From Kalmusia sp. IMI 367209 (taxonomy: Eukaryota > Ascomycota > Dothideomycetes > Pleosporales > Didymosphaeriaceae), in the NCBI GenBank assembly GCA_027946365.1, contig JAPEUQ010000002.1, positions 3,720,001 to 3,784,000 on the forward strand: DNA of 64,000 nucleotides, in the 5' to 3' direction. The notes beneath the pieces are model-generated. The model searched no databases. It worked only from the letters and a program-made list of their open reading frames with translations, and was not told where the DNA came from. The translations under genes and the position numbers were made by a program. Of the stretch, positions 20,880 to 35,200 are shown in pieces; the first letter of the stretch is position 1, and each line of letters starts with the position of its first letter.

Positions 20880-22562
20880 TGAGTCCGAGTGGAGCGCAAG
20901 CGGGATTCGGCATTCATCTACGGGCCACCTTTTAGGACTGCATTTCGCGATGCTCACTGTTCCCAGTGATTCTCAACAAACCTCTGTTTATGATGGAACT
21001 ACAGAAGGCTCGTTTGAAGCACGACCCTCGACCCCTATATCACCCGCCTCATCCCAACCGATTTGCGCCCGCGTCATAAGCGAAATCCTTGCCTCTAGCG
21101 CGCCTTGTCCAGCCACCTCTTTTCTGGACGTGTGTTCCTGAAAAGCTTTACTCCCTTTCACGGCCGATGTTCGATCCAATCTCGGCGTTTGCCTACTCGG
21201 CGCTTTTCCTGTTCTCTGTCTCTTGGTTGACCAGACTTTTTCGAAGAACCTGTTCGACTCGGCGCGATCGATCGGCGCTTGTAACACCTGATTTCTCAGA
21301 TTTCTTAATCTTCCCGGACTTCGGAATTATTTTCAAATGCAGACTTGCTATAGCTGCTCTCTCAGTTTGGAGAGCTTTGGGACTTCTTCAGTACAATCAC
21401 TGCATAGCGTGGAGTTATCATCCGGCATCTTTTAGGTCACTTTTTTTTCGGCTTCCTGTGGGGAGCTTTTCGGCCTGGCGTTTTTATGATCAATTCCTCC
21501 GAAGCCTAGGCCGAGTTCATATAGTGGCTGGAGGCTTTCTTTGCTCTAGTCTGATCGAATCGGATCAAATTTTTATTTGTTAGGTTGTTGGTCTCCCTAG
21601 GGTGCGTGGGCGTGATGCACTGGCCTGGTAGACAGACTGTGGGGGCTTGATAGGGATTGCATATCAGACAGTTCCGAGGGCATGTAGGCTCTGAATCAGA
21701 AGGGATTGGACTTGATGCTACTAGTTTCTGTGCTATTTTGTGATGTCTAAGTTTCGCTGCTGGTTTCCGGCAGTCTAAGCCAGTGTGACCGGTTGACAGA
21801 AAATGATGTTCCGATTTTCGACCTCAAGAATGCTTCAAACAGCCCATCAAGATGAGGCTTCGAACTCCACGGCATATTAGGCATCAGTCACAGGGTTGAT
21901 CTTCACAACATTCCACCGCCGGTGAAGACAACATGCCCCCAAGCCAGTGTGGCCCGCGTTACTGATTTGACATGTTCAGGCTACAGCAGCGAGCACAACA
22001 CACAGCAGGAGCAGGGGTGCTCTGACGGGCCCGCCCCTAGGCTGACGTGGAGGACGCTCTGCGCTCCGTCTGACACGTACCATGCACGTTGGCCGAAACA
22101 AGCAAGGAGCACCATGCCGCATCCGGCGAAATGGCGGAGCGCTGCGTGCTGATGCGTGCTGATGGGTACGCTGCATGTCGCGCACACGAGGGGGTGACGG
22201 AGGGGAGGTCGTGCAAAGGGGAGGAGGGGCTGAGTCATGTCGTTGGTGGATGCTTGGGGTCTGGAGGACAAGGAAAAGTAGGCGATTGGGGTTGGGTGGT
22301 TTTGGGGGAAGGGAGGACACAAGGGTTCAGGAGGTTGATTGGGTATGGTCCATCTATTTGGGAGCACGGAGCGGGCTCGTGTGACGCGAGTATGTGCGTG
22401 CGTGCGAGAAACTAGACTATTTCGCGGACATCTGGGGATGGGGATGAGTATGAGTGTTCACCTAGCAAGTACGCCGCTATCTCTATGATGTGAAAATGTC
22501 CCGCTCCAAATTGGGCAGGACTACGAATGAGGAAGGAAAGTAGAGAGGAAGGGAGGTCAGGT
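20880..22562. other. Convergent intergenic region, no gene seen
   Basis: It lies between the 3' ends of the RCO1-like gene (+) and AsnRS (-). A 164-codon plus-strand frame (21089-21583) is rich in F, S and L, lacks a family pattern and is not called. The right half is G/A-rich. Confidence 0.45.
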
Positions 22563-24406
22563 TTAAGGCTTGCAACGACCGAAGTAGCGCGGGTATAGGC
22601 ACGTGTCGCGGACGGTATGTTGCTTGCAGAGCCATGCAAGGAAGCGCTCGAGTCCGAGACCGTAGCCGCCGTGGGGGGAGCTACCGTACCTATGCCCAAG
22701 CGTGTCAGCAACTACCTTGTTGAGTGAAAGAGCTGGGATGGGTCGACTTACTTCCTCTGATCCGTGTACCAATAGTAGCTCGTAGGATCGATGCCCTCCC
22801 TCTTGAACGCCGCCATCAACTCCTCGTGCTGGTCGATTCTCATGCTGCCACCTACGATCTCGCCCACACCGGGCATCAAGCAGTCCACACTCTCGGTCAC
22901 CCGCGGATCCTCTTTGTCTTTGAGCATGTAGAATGCCTTGATCTCGGTGGGGAAATGCGTGAGGAAGATGGGCCGATTGATGATGTCTGTCATTTTGCGT
23001 TCGGCTGCCTCTGCGATGTCGTCGCCGAACTTGTGAGGCTCGCCGTCCTCGTTAGGGATGTTGTGCTCGACGAGCCATTCAATTGCTTCCAAGTACTTCA
23101 TACGCTTGAAGGGACGCTCAGGCATCTGAAACTCGGGGTTGAGATCCGTGACGTACTGCTTGATGGTGGGGTCTTCTAGGGCGATTTCCAGCACGCGGCA
23201 CATGAGAAGCTCGAGATGGTCGAGCAGGTCATTGAAGTGTACGAAGTCGAGCTCGGCTTCGACGTGGGTGTATTCTGCGAGATGTCGTCGGGTCAGAGAT
23301 TTCTCGGCGCGGAAAGACTTCTCGATGCAGTAGACGTCGCCCATTGAGGGCAGGCAAGTCTCGAGGTAGAGCTGCGAGGATTGAGTGAGGAAGGCTTCCT
23401 CGTTGTAGTATGGTAGACCAAAAAGGGTGGCACCGCCTTCTACCATGGTCTGTACGAGTGCTGGGGGGCTGACTTTGCGGCTATTGGCATGTGAGTACTG
23501 AGCGACCATATGCTATATTGAAGGGTAGACTCACAATCGAAGCTCCTTGTAAGCAACGTGAAATGCCCACTCTACCGCATCGCGTACAATCAACACCTTT
23601 GATGCAGTCTCACCACGTAGTGTGAGATGCCTGAGATCAAGTAGTGTCGCGTGCTCGGTGTCCTTGGACACGCGGTTGGTGATGGCCTCGTCGCCACCAG
23701 CTGCCTGCCAACCAGGGTGGATCTTGTAGAAATCGGCGTGCAATTCCCGGCCGTTAGGCGCATGTGCTCCCTCGGGTACCTCCCTAAGCTCGCCGAGGAT
23801 CTCCATGCTCGTCTCGCGAGTTAGTGTGAGGGCATCGTATGTCTTGGCGAGCGGGCCCTGGAGAATGACCTGCATGAACCCGTAGCCATCCCTCAGTGTG
23901 ATGAACATGTTCTCTTTTTGTCTACGCTCGCGATGTACCCTGCCAAAGACTCGCACCCTCGTACCCTTAGTATCCTTTCCATCACCCAGCTTGATCTTCT
24001 GCGTATCCGTATCGTCGAGCTTGATCTTGATAGGCACAGGCAAGCTCTTGTCCTCTTCCAACGTGATCTTCTTCGCCTCTTCCAAAACCTTAGTCCGATC
24101 TGCTAATACCTTTGCTTGCTGAGCCTCCAGCTCTTGTGCCTTCTCCGCCTTCTTCTTCTGAGTCTTTGCGTAATTGACAGCCTTCTTCAGCGCAGCTTTC
24201 GCAGCAGGCTTCCATTCTAGACGCGCCGAGGTGTCTGAGCCCTCGGGGACTTCGCCCGTCACGCTCTTGCGTGTGAGGAACTTGTGAAACTCGCCGTGGG
24301 TAAGGACCGCGAAGCCCAAGGATTTAAAGGGCAAGCTCTCGTCGCCAGTCTGGGTGTCGATGTCCTGGCCGACGTCTTCGTCGATGTAGTATGTGGATCC
24401 CGCCAT
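22563..24406 (-). CDS. Cytoplasmic asparaginyl-tRNA synthetase
   Basis: It ligates Asn to tRNA-Asn in the cytosol (class IIb). Exons are 24406-23535, 23480-22752 and 22689-22563, about 575 residues. A eukaryote-specific Lys/Ala/Glu-rich N-terminal extension (to about residue 130) precedes the OB-fold anticodon-binding domain ([20 protein letters not shown], then [14 protein letters not shown]). The class II core follows: [40 protein letters not shown] with [21 protein letters not shown] (motif 2, split here by overlap), and motif 3 [20 protein letters not shown]. It ends [11 protein letters not shown]. Lack of a targeting peptide argues for the cytosolic enzyme. It is divergent from the DOPA-dioxygenase-like gene, 622 bp between starts. 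Confidence 0.97.
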
Positions 24407-25028
24407 GGCGACTGCAATTGGCGCGGGCAGGTGCTGCGGGAAAAAGTTGAGATGTGACTATGTTGCGTGTGCTGTCCTTTGCGCTCGAGAAATAAAGTGT
24501 AGCGCGGGGACTGGCTGGTGGGGTTGACTCATCGCCTCGTGTAGCCGTTTCACTCTGTGTATGCGATAAGCTTCAACACAATCACTATCTGTGGGTTCTT
24601 CGTTGGCCGGAGGCTTACAAGAGACCACAGCATCTTCAAAATTCCATCATGCCTCTCGAACTTCTGATCGCGTGTCAATGGCATATGCTATGCTTTGCGT
24701 TGGCCAATGACGATAGATGTGGCGTTCACCTGTGGCGCAGGCAGAGACCCCGCCGTCTGGCTCTGGGATTACGCAACAAATGAACAATCAAGACACAAGC
24801 GCAGAGATGGCATATTGACGGAGCACCGAATGTTCTTGGAAAGGAAAGTAGAACAAGAGCTCGTACAGCTATTGGGTGTTGCAAATGGCATCATAGCTAG
24901 GATGAATTCCGCGCTTACAAACATGTGCCACATGAGGCTAGGAGAGTATATATATCTTTGAGCATGTTTGGATACGATCTACACCAAATTCGAACGATAG
25001 CAAAGAGCCTTCTATCTAGAAACCCGAG
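24407..25028. other. Divergent intergenic region, no gene seen
   Basis: This is the shared upstream DNA of AsnRS (-) and the DOPA-dioxygenase-like gene (+). An 88-codon frame (24695-24961) has no supporting pattern. TATATAT near 24949 could serve the plus-strand gene. Confidence 0.5.
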
Positions 25029-25775
25029 ATGTCAGAACCATGGAATTATACATATCCTTCGCCGTTAGAAGGCTACGAAGGGCTCGAACCGCTGCCAAGG
25101 TAAGTAGTAACTAAGAAGGCCTTCTTTTTTCAGTTCAAGATCACCCTGAATCCGAGAACCTAGCAGATCTGACTGATAGAATAGTGAGAAATCGGAAGAC
25201 GGCAAGTCCTTCGTCAACCCACCAGCAAAGAAGAAGAGCGAGGCCTACAACAAGTTCATATCGCCCATCAAAAACGACAGAAGGGGCGGCTTCGAGTGCG
25301 TCCTATCTTAGTCCCCTTCATTGGGTACAATGATTCATATGGACCAGTATCCACATCTACTTCCTGCAGACCAACGCAGAGGAGACTAAATTCGCCAACG
25401 AATTGTGGGAGCGCATACGGCGAGAGTGTAAGCCGGTCTACTACCAATCTATCATTGAAATTGCTGACACACGTTGGAGTTCCTGAATTACGTATCTATA
25501 GGATATGGGATAAGCCGATCGGTCCACATCCCTTGGCTATGTTCGAGGTGAATGTGTTCACGCCTGGTAAGCCATTGTTAACAGACATGAAGGATAGGTG
25601 CTAAGCTATAACAGAGCAATTTGGAGCGTTCATTCCGTGGCTAGTTATTAACAGGGGACCGCTAAGTGCGCTGATCCACCCTAATACTGATGATGAGCTC
25701 CGGGATCATACGCAGAGGGCGACGTGGATGGGGCAGCCGCTGCCGTTGTATGTGGGAGGGATGAGGAAGGGCTAG
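25029..25775 (+). CDS. DOPA 4,5-dioxygenase-family protein
   Basis: This is a small extradiol-type oxygenase family (DOPA_dioxygenase) named for ring cleavage of DOPA in fungal betalain synthesis; most ascomycete members have no known substrate. Exons are 25029-25099, 25185-25295, 25348-25427, 25480-25566 and 25615-25775, about 169 residues. Family blocks read IHIYFLQTNAEETKFANELW, FPELRIYRIWDKPIGPHPLA, MFEVNVFTPEQFGAFIPWLV, then INRGPLSALIHPNTDDELRD and RATWMGQPLPL. The histidines of IHIYF, GPHP and LIHPNT are the candidate metal ligands, and all are present. Intron 3 (25428-25479) needs a GAG 3' splice site. Its five small exons agree in phase. Confidence 0.9.
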
Positions 25776-26073
25776 AATTAACAGAAATCGCACGAGACGG
25801 AAGTGATAATCATGAACGAAGCTTGGATTCCGTCTTCGCTAGTTCACTCCAATGTAGCATATTCTGATAGCACGTATGCTTTCGCTACTGAAATGACCCA
25901 AAATCACCATACCACCGGATGCTGTGTCTGTCATGCTCCCAAATCATACGTCTGTCTCCTACTGCCATCGAGCTGTGACGGCTTTCCTTGCGATCTGGTT
26001 TATTCTGGTTCGGCCCGGCCTATTGCATTCTCGCTGCTTCTGCAGACTCTGCACGTTACCACGTTGAGCCTCC

Positions 26074-26549
26074 TCATCCCTTCGTCTCAGCCGTACCTTT
26101 CTTCTTCTTCTTTTTGTCCTTCTTTCCCCGCCTATCTCTTTTCTTTAGCCCACCCATTCCCGCCTTGCATGCTTCCGCATAGCGTACGAAGAACGCATCT
26201 AATTGGTCCGGCTGCACAATTGTTGACAGAGTAATCTTGTCAACATTTTCTCTATCGGTACCTGCTCGCTTTGTAGACTTGTTGTTGTGTGCGCGGACAA
26301 GTATTGGGAGGGAGTTTTCCGGGTGTGTGTCCCAGAGCGGATCGTCGGCAACCTTGGTAGGAGATGGTGGTTGCACTTCGGTGTCGAAGATTAGGCGCTT
26401 CTGCGTGAGGTAGACGGTGCCGTGACCTTTCTTGCGATTGTGCTCAAAGAGATTTCCGAGCTGAGTGAAGAACTGTGTAGGCTGTTAGCAGGTGCAGTTG
26501 TATGCAGGCAGGCTAGTACCTCGTCGTTGCTTAAATGATCTCTGCCCAT
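26074..26549 (-). CDS. SRP14: Signal recognition particle subunit SRP14
   Basis: With SRP9/SRP21 it forms the Alu domain of the signal recognition particle and slows elongation during ER targeting. Exons are 26549-26520 (10 codons) and 26472-26074, about 142 residues. The sequence begins MGRDHLSNDEFFTQLGNLFE. It continues with GHGTVYLTQKRLIFD, NSLPILVRAHNNKSTK and KITLSTIVQPDQLDAFFVRY. It ends in a long basic tail (KKRDRRGKKDKKKKKKGTAE) like other fungal SRP14. It is divergent from SGD1/NOM1 with 261 bp between starts. Confidence 0.95.
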
Positions 26550-26810
26550 GATGGGGTATGCTCGTGATGTAGAGACTACGCCGCGCGATTATAGAATTGT
26601 CTCTCGTTGCGAACGGTCAAAAGTAACCCCAGGGAGTACTTTGGCGAACTAGGTTGCGGGATGCGAACTGGGTTGCGGGAATGAGGTGGCGCTCGAGGAC
26701 AAAGCTCGAATTGGAAGTTCCCTGGTGGGGCTGGTGTGTGCGGCGGAGGCGCGGGGGTTATCCGCCCTTGGAACTTTTTTCTGGGTCCAGCACTGTCAGT
26801 CCTCAACACC

Positions 26811-29450
26811 ATGCGCCAGCGACAATTTAACGGCCCTACGCTTCCTAAGGAGCTTCGCGATCAGGTTGGCGGAGGTATTGTCCCCTAAAGGCCTACTAGC
26901 TATCTTATCACTAAATAGAATATGCGCTGACCTTCGCCAGATCCTGCGAATAGAAGGAATGGCAGCCGCTCGCGCGGTGGATCGCTGAACCGAAAGGACC
27001 GCCGGAAAGCAGAGCGCGAGGCGAAGAAGGCCCAAAAGCACCAAAAGCCAAACAATGTTAGGCGGCACAATACACAGCCAAGTTGGACGCACCTACAGGC
27101 CGAAATCAAAGATGAAGGAGATACTGGTGCACAGTGGAGTGAGGATGAAGAAGCAGATCAGTCAACTAAGCCACCTCCGGTGAATACTGCACAGAAACCG
27201 GGAAAGAGCATCTTGAAGAAGCCGGCGCAGGTCGCTCCTGCTCCCATCACTGAGGCAAACTCCCCGCCACATTCTCCGAATGTCTCGCGCGCTATGAAGG
27301 ATAGACTTGCCCAGGACGATGCAGAAATTGCGAAATTGGAGAAGAAGTTAGGTATGAAGCGGAAAAAGAAGTCTGAGGGTATGGGTGATGGGTTGGACGA
27401 TATCTTCGGTGACCTAGGTGACTTCGGCAGCGATGAAGAAGATATGGGAGCGAAGCCCTCAAAACGAAAGCGAGAGCAGGATGACGAATGGTTAGCTACC
27501 AAACGGCGGAAAGCGCTTGGCCCATCAGCAGATGCTGAGGATGAGGAAGATTCGGATCTCGAAGGCATAGACTCAGAGGAATTTGGGTCTGATGGAGGCC
27601 TAGATATGGACAGTGGAGGCGACGAAGACCTGGGAGAGGACGACAATCTAGAAGAGGATGTGGGTAGACAAGGCTCAGATTTTGAAGGGTTCGACTCGGA
27701 AGAGCCGGCGGGTGACGAGGTGCCACGCGTACGGGAAAACCCATATGTCGCGCCTGTGCCTACCGGTGCTGCCCCAACGAAGTACATACCTCCAGCACTG
27801 CGAGCTCCATCTTCTTCAGATGCCGAAGCCCTAGCTCGACTCCGCAGACAAGTACAGGGTCTGCTCAATAGGCTTTCCGATGCCAATATGATGTCTATCC
27901 TGAAAGACATCGAGCAGGTCTACCAAAACAACCCTCGGGGTTACGTTACTACTACCCTTGTGGACCTTCTGATCGGAATGCTATCTGATCCGACTACGTT
28001 GATTGACACGTTTCTCATTTTGCACGCTGGATTTATATCAGCAATATACAAGGTCATTGGCCCAGACTTCGGGGCGCAAATGCTGGAGCGCATAGTGCTG
28101 GAGTTCGACAGACACTACCAGCAGAACAAGGACGGCTCCGGAAAGCAAACCACAAATCTTACATCCGTGCTAGCCGAGCTCTATTGCTTCCAGGTTATCG
28201 GTTGTAAACTAGTGTTTGACTACATCAAGCTCTTTCTTGACGAATTGTCGGAAATCAACACCGAGCTTCTGCTACGCATAGTCAGGGTATCGGGCTCTCA
28301 ACTCCGGCAAGATGACCCTTCTTCGCTCAAAGATATCGTCATATTGCTTCAAAAATCGGTGGCCAAGGTTGGTGAAAAGAACCTACCCGTACGAACGAAG
28401 TTCATGATTGAAACCATCAACGACCTCAAGAACAATCGTATGAAGACGGGCATAGCTGCATCGGCCGTTGTGCGCGAGCACACTATTAGCATGAAGAAGC
28501 AGTTGGGCACGCTCAACACTCGAAACCTCAAGGGAAGTGAGCCGTTGCGAATAGGTCTTGTTGATATCAGAGACACTGACAAGAAGGGCAAGTGGTGGCT
28601 TGTCGGAGCTAGTTGGCGGAGTAACATGGCTGGAGCAGCGCAAGATCAGAAGAGTAAAGAGGACGAGGACGAGCCAGAGGACGTTGGGCAAGTAGAGGAC
28701 GATGGCGAGATTGATCTCTTGCAGTTGGCTAAAGAACAGCGCATGAACACAGAAGTTCGCCGAGCCATTTTTGTTACGGTCATGTCGTCAAGCGACTACC
28801 AGGATGCGTACATGCGCCTGTTGAAGCTGAGGTTGAAGAAAGCAGAGGAGATGGAGATACCCCGCGTCATCCTACACTGCGCCGGCTGCGAGTATATTTA
28901 CAATCCCTACTATACTGCTCTAGCGCGCAAGTTCTGCACCGATCACAAGTCACGGAAGTGCTTTCAGTTTGCGCTCTGGGATGTGTTCAGGAAATTAGGA
29001 GAGAAAAAGAGCGACGACGACGAGGCCTCCGATGATGAAGAAGACTCACAAGCCGACATGTCTTTGCTGCGTATCGTTACTCTTGGAAAAATCTACGGTA
29101 ATCTCATCGCGAAGGGCGATCTGTCCATCACCAGCCTGAAAACGCTCAATTTTCCCTACATGAAGCCCAAGACGAGGACGCTAATTGAAGTATTAATCAT
29201 TACTATCATATTGGAGTCACAGAAGGGACAGAAGGATAAGCGAAATGAAAAGACGCTGTTGAACGTTTTCATCAATGTCGACGCAGCGACGGAGATGATC
29301 ACGGGCTTGCAGTACTTCCTCAAGAAGGTGGTGAGTAAGACTGACATTACGTCCAACGGCAAGGAGAAGGACACCGTGAAATGGGCGTGTAAGGTCGTGA
29401 TGGGTATGCTAGAGCGTCTGATGGCTACTACGACACTGGATGAGGACTGA
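26811..29450 (+). CDS. Sgd1 / NOM1-type MIF4G-MA3 nucleolar protein
   Basis: This is a nucleolar factor for 18S rRNA production that in animals binds an eIF4A-like helicase. Exons are 26811-26874 and 26941-29450, about 857 residues. A basic start (MRQRQFNGPTLPKELRDQVG) and KR-rich region precede an acidic low-complexity segment (roughly residues 220-300). MIF4G comes next, about 330-535 (LLNRLSDANMMSILKDIEQV ... LVDLLIGMLSD ... LTSVLAELYCFQVIGCKLVF), and then MA3, about 620-745 (MNTEVRRAIFVTVMSSSDYQ, DAYMRLLKLRLKKAEEMEIP). The intron ends are canonical and the length fits fungal Sgd1. Confidence 0.95.
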
Positions 29451-30121
29451 TTCCAGCTTACCATCCATTTAGATTGTGTGTCCTCGGGTGGTTTGCAACA
29501 CAATACAGCTGGCAGGTCTATATCTGTAGGATACTGGGAAGAATCCGGGCGCTCTCGCCACCTATTGCGAATAGAGTGTGAAGCCAACTCATCACATGTG
29601 GGATTAGATCACATCATTACGTCCATCGTAGTGTTCATCTGATGCCTAGCCTCGGCCAAGGAACCGCCGATAGCGGGCTGAACATTGATGTACCGTCCCC
29701 ACGACGAAGTTGAAGACGCGTAACATGCGATCGCGGCAGTACGGCGGCATTCGTAGGCGGGCCAGAATCGTTGGACGAGAAAACAAGTCTTCTAGGCTCT
29801 ACTAGCAATGCTCCGCCATGTCGTTGCCGCCATGTGCATCTTGTTGCCATGGTTCTCGTCCGCAACCTGCAGGTACCGTGCATCTAGCGTTTGGCGCTAA
29901 CCCACAGCTGGATGGCGCACGTGCCATACCAGGCGGCAGCGCAGCGTCATGCTCGCCCCAGCCCCAGCCACCAAGGTGAGCCAACAGGCCCGCCTCACAC
30001 CTCAAGCTCCCAGAGCTCCAAACAACACACTCTTCCATCACAACAAAGCCTCTCATCGTAGCTTCTCTTCATTCTTCGTCTTTGTCGTATCTTCTAAGGC
30101 GCTTGCCTACCCACCGCCGTC
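29451..30121. other. Intergenic, no gene seen
   Basis: It contains the NOM1 3' UTR and the PEP4-like promoter. The pyrimidine-rich leader before 30122 (CTTCTCTTCATTCTTCGTC) is typical of a highly expressed fungal gene. Confidence 0.5.
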
Positions 30122-31526
<1,405 letters not shown>

Positions 31527-32295
31527 GAAGGTCTGTCGTCCTCTGGCTTTAAATTGAAATGGCATTTTGGCATATGGGTGGTGGAGTTGGATGGTCAGGG
31601 TTGTACATGGCAACGCAAGGTTGAGGATGTAGTATCTCATAATGAGCGTTGTTCGTTTCCTTTTTTCCATGATATTGCTATCACCATGTACAAACAGTCA
31701 GAATGAATTCGAGTCCGAGCGAGATGTCTTCAGTCCATGTGTTTGATTCCTGGGGTTTCACTAGATGATCAGCTCCCGAGCCGGCCGGTCAACCGGTCCA
31801 AGGCCGTTATCGATAACACAAGGCTGACGTATTTGGCGTGGCTCTGGCGTGCCAACCAGGAACATGCCTTGCATGTGTCTTGGAACAAATGCTCGAGTCT
31901 AGTAACATGTCCGTGAGTGTAGATACTGTTGGCAGCCTCTTGTGAGAGTGTGATATGATTGCCGTGTATCATTGGTGCCTTCTGACTGTGTGTTGGAGCT
32001 TATCAAGTGGGCACATGGGGTGCAAGGCAACGCCGCTAAATCCAGACGAGCGTCAGGTGAATCTGCTGGCCATCGCGTCTGCTGCTCGACTCGCTCGCGT
32101 CGCCAATATGTAACAACCCACGTTGTCACTGCCCAAGCAGTTGCACTGCCTGATCTTACACTAGCCTAGGGTTCCTCACTCCCGTTTGCGCAGCCACTCT
32201 TCGAGTATTGCACTCTAACGCGATCGTCCTCCGTGCCCGGTACAACCGCCGTTACTTCCTACCGAGCCGCGAGCATCATCATACCCATACACAAG
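31527..32295. other. Intergenic, no gene seen
   Basis: It contains the PEP4-like 3' UTR and the upstream region of the sterol glucosyltransferase. An in-frame ATG at 32233 would add 21 unconserved residues to the latter and is not preferred. Confidence 0.5.
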
Positions 32296-35200
32296 ATGGC
32301 GGCCGACGAGCGGCCAAGAGAGCGGCCCGCCCGCAAACTGACCAAGAAGCGCAAGGAGTCGCGGCGGATCTCTCTAGATATCCCAGAGCGCTTTAGAGAT
32401 GCAGCGGACGCGGAAGAAGATGTTGCAGCACCGAAGCACAACAACGCCATATCGATGCATCAGTCTATATTCTCCATGATTGCTCGAGCCGGACAACAGT
32501 CACAGACAGATTTAGGTGCTACAGAGGAGGTAGATTCGGGCGACAGTGATGATGACGCGAGGCGGAATATTCAGTACAGTAGCTTGGACGGTGCCGCGAG
32601 AATGAGCCGCCTGAGCTCGGCCCACGACTTTCAAAGCCCGTTTGAAGGGGTAGAGGAAGGCAGAGCGTTGAAGGGAAAGCATCGGAGAGCTATCTCGGAG
32701 CACAAACTGCTGCGGTCGCTGCCCAAGCTCAAGATATCAAGCAGGAAGGAATCCAAGTCGGAGGCCCGAGGGGTCGATCCCATGTCCTCGTCGCAGTTCT
32801 TGCCTCCTCCTCCTCCGCCAGAGGATGAAGCGTCTTCTTCATCACGGGACGAATCACTGGTCAGAAACAAGTCCAGAACTTCGTCTGGTCAAGACTTGCA
32901 TGTTGAGAAGCGTCGAGGCTCAGAACGCAAGAGCAGGCTTGGAAGTATAGCTACTGGGTCTAAGGGCAAAGCAACTGTCTCGCTTGCAAACCGGCTGCAG
33001 CAGATTTTCGAATTTGAGGAACTTGAGGAAGTCATTTCAGGTTTGTCAAACAAGCGTCATAGCAGACTCCTTCTAATACATGCAGAATACCCGTGCTGGC
33101 TGTTGCAGAGCATTCTGTTGCAGGGCTACATGTATATCACTCAGAAGCACATCTGCTTCTATGCGTATATACCCAAAAAACACGTGCGTACTCGGAAACC
33201 AAATCCTAGAAGCAAGCTAACCTTGTGTAAGCACGATGTCAGCAAGACCGGATATCTTTCCAAGCGCGGCCGATCGAAATACAATCGGTACTGGTTTATT
33301 CTCAGAGGCGACGTTCTGGCATATTATACCAATCCCACAGAACTGTACTTTCCCCGCAATCGCATCAACCTGCAGTACGCAATTTCTGCCGAAGTGCTAG
33401 AGAGCAAAGATAAGCACAAAGATGAGACTACTTTCATAGTGACAACGGATGAAAGGACATTTCAGTTCAAAGCCGACAGTGCGGTGAGCGCAAAAGAGTG
33501 GGTGCGGTCCATCCAAAAGGTCATATTCCGCACGCACAATGAAGGCAACAGCGTTAAGATCTCGTTGCCCATTCAGAATGTCTTGGAGATCGAAGAGAGC
33601 ACAATTCTCGACTTCGCTGAGACGGTTAAGATTCGCGTGATTGATAATGATGAAACTTACGCGATCGATGAGGTAATTATTAGCTTCCATGCTATAGTGA
33701 CTGGATTTCTGACGAGCAATAGTACTTCTTCTCTTTCTTCAGCCACGGCCAGGATGCTCTTAATGTCCTACGCATCATGATAAATGACAACGAACACCAC
33801 CAGCCAACGCAACAGCAGGGCGATCAAAGCGCGACAACACCGACGGTGCTCGGTCTGCCCACCAAACGCAATGCCGATACTGCTCAAGACATCTCCGGCT
33901 ACCCTCCATATATAGAAGAGAATGTAAAAGCGACTTTGTCGCCGTTGCCAGGGCCGCATGTAGGACGATCAAGCATGAGTGCTGATTCTCGATCCAGTCT
34001 CGACATGCGACGGAGCCTTGATGTGCGACGTAGCATGGACGCCAGCCGCTCTCTCCGACGACCTAGTCATGAGGTTCGACGCAGCTTTAGCGGCCATCGA
34101 TACGATAAGCAATCGAAAAGCCGGCCGGGTGATAGGTCGCCGCTATCTCCCAAACCACAGGATACATTAGATTCAGCCACGGAATCCCTCGATCCCGGTA
34201 CAGAGGAATCGTCAGCCCATGTGCAATCCATAGATGAGAGCAATGCCTCTGCAAGTCAAATCCTCGACCGCTCAGACGTATTCCGTGCCCCCACGCTCCA
34301 TCCTGGCAAACCCACTAAATCAATGAAATCCGATAGGCATTCACAAGACACAACGCGTTCATCAGGCCCGGACGCATTTCACTTGAAATCGCGACATACA
34401 AACAAACAGACTAGTGGCACGGGGCCTGCGCACCAGGCATCAAGGTACACACCTGATCTTGAACATGAAGCAGATTCAAGTACCCGTTTATCTGGATCTT
34501 CGACCGCTCTCCATGACATCGCCACCTACCCGCTACAAAAAGCAACCGGGATAGCAGGCTTTCTTCGTACACGATCAAAGAAGGTGGGCAGTCTACTAGC
34601 TGCAGAATCCATGGGTTATTACGAGAAGGTCTCTGGCATGCTAGCTGGCGGACGGAAACACTACACGATGGCAGATGGATTGCAACCCCATGATCAAGTA
34701 CACGGACTAGAAGAAGACGAGGACGCAGCGAAAGCCGCACAGCACTTCCAAGAGCACTTTGCGCTACCTGACGAGCAGCTCCAGTCCTCATACTTTGCAT
34801 ACCTCCAGCGGATTCTTCCTAACTATGGAAAGATTTATATCAGTGGTCGCTCCTTCTGTTTCCGTAGCCTTGTGCCGACTGTGAAGACTAAGGTACGTCA
34901 CCCCTGTCATCCTAGGTACCGTAGCTAATTGGTACAGATTATCCTACCGATGCGCGACATCGAAACGATCAATAAAGAAAAGGGCTTTCGAATGGGTTAC
35001 CATGGTCTAGTCGTTGTGATCCGAGGGCACGAAGAGCTATTCTTCGAATTCGCCAAAGCTGAGCATCGCGACGAATGTGCCATCTCGATCCTACGCATCT
35101 TGGAAAGTACGAAGTACATAGAAGACCAGCAGTCGTCCTCAGATGGTGTTGATAGCGACGACGAAGCGGCCAAGGCGGAACATGAGCTTCTCCAGGCAGC

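Noticed and set aside
21089..21583. 164-codon plus-strand frame after the RCO1-like gene
   Set aside because: Rich in F, S, L and R with no conserved block; lies in a convergent 3' region; more likely UTR.
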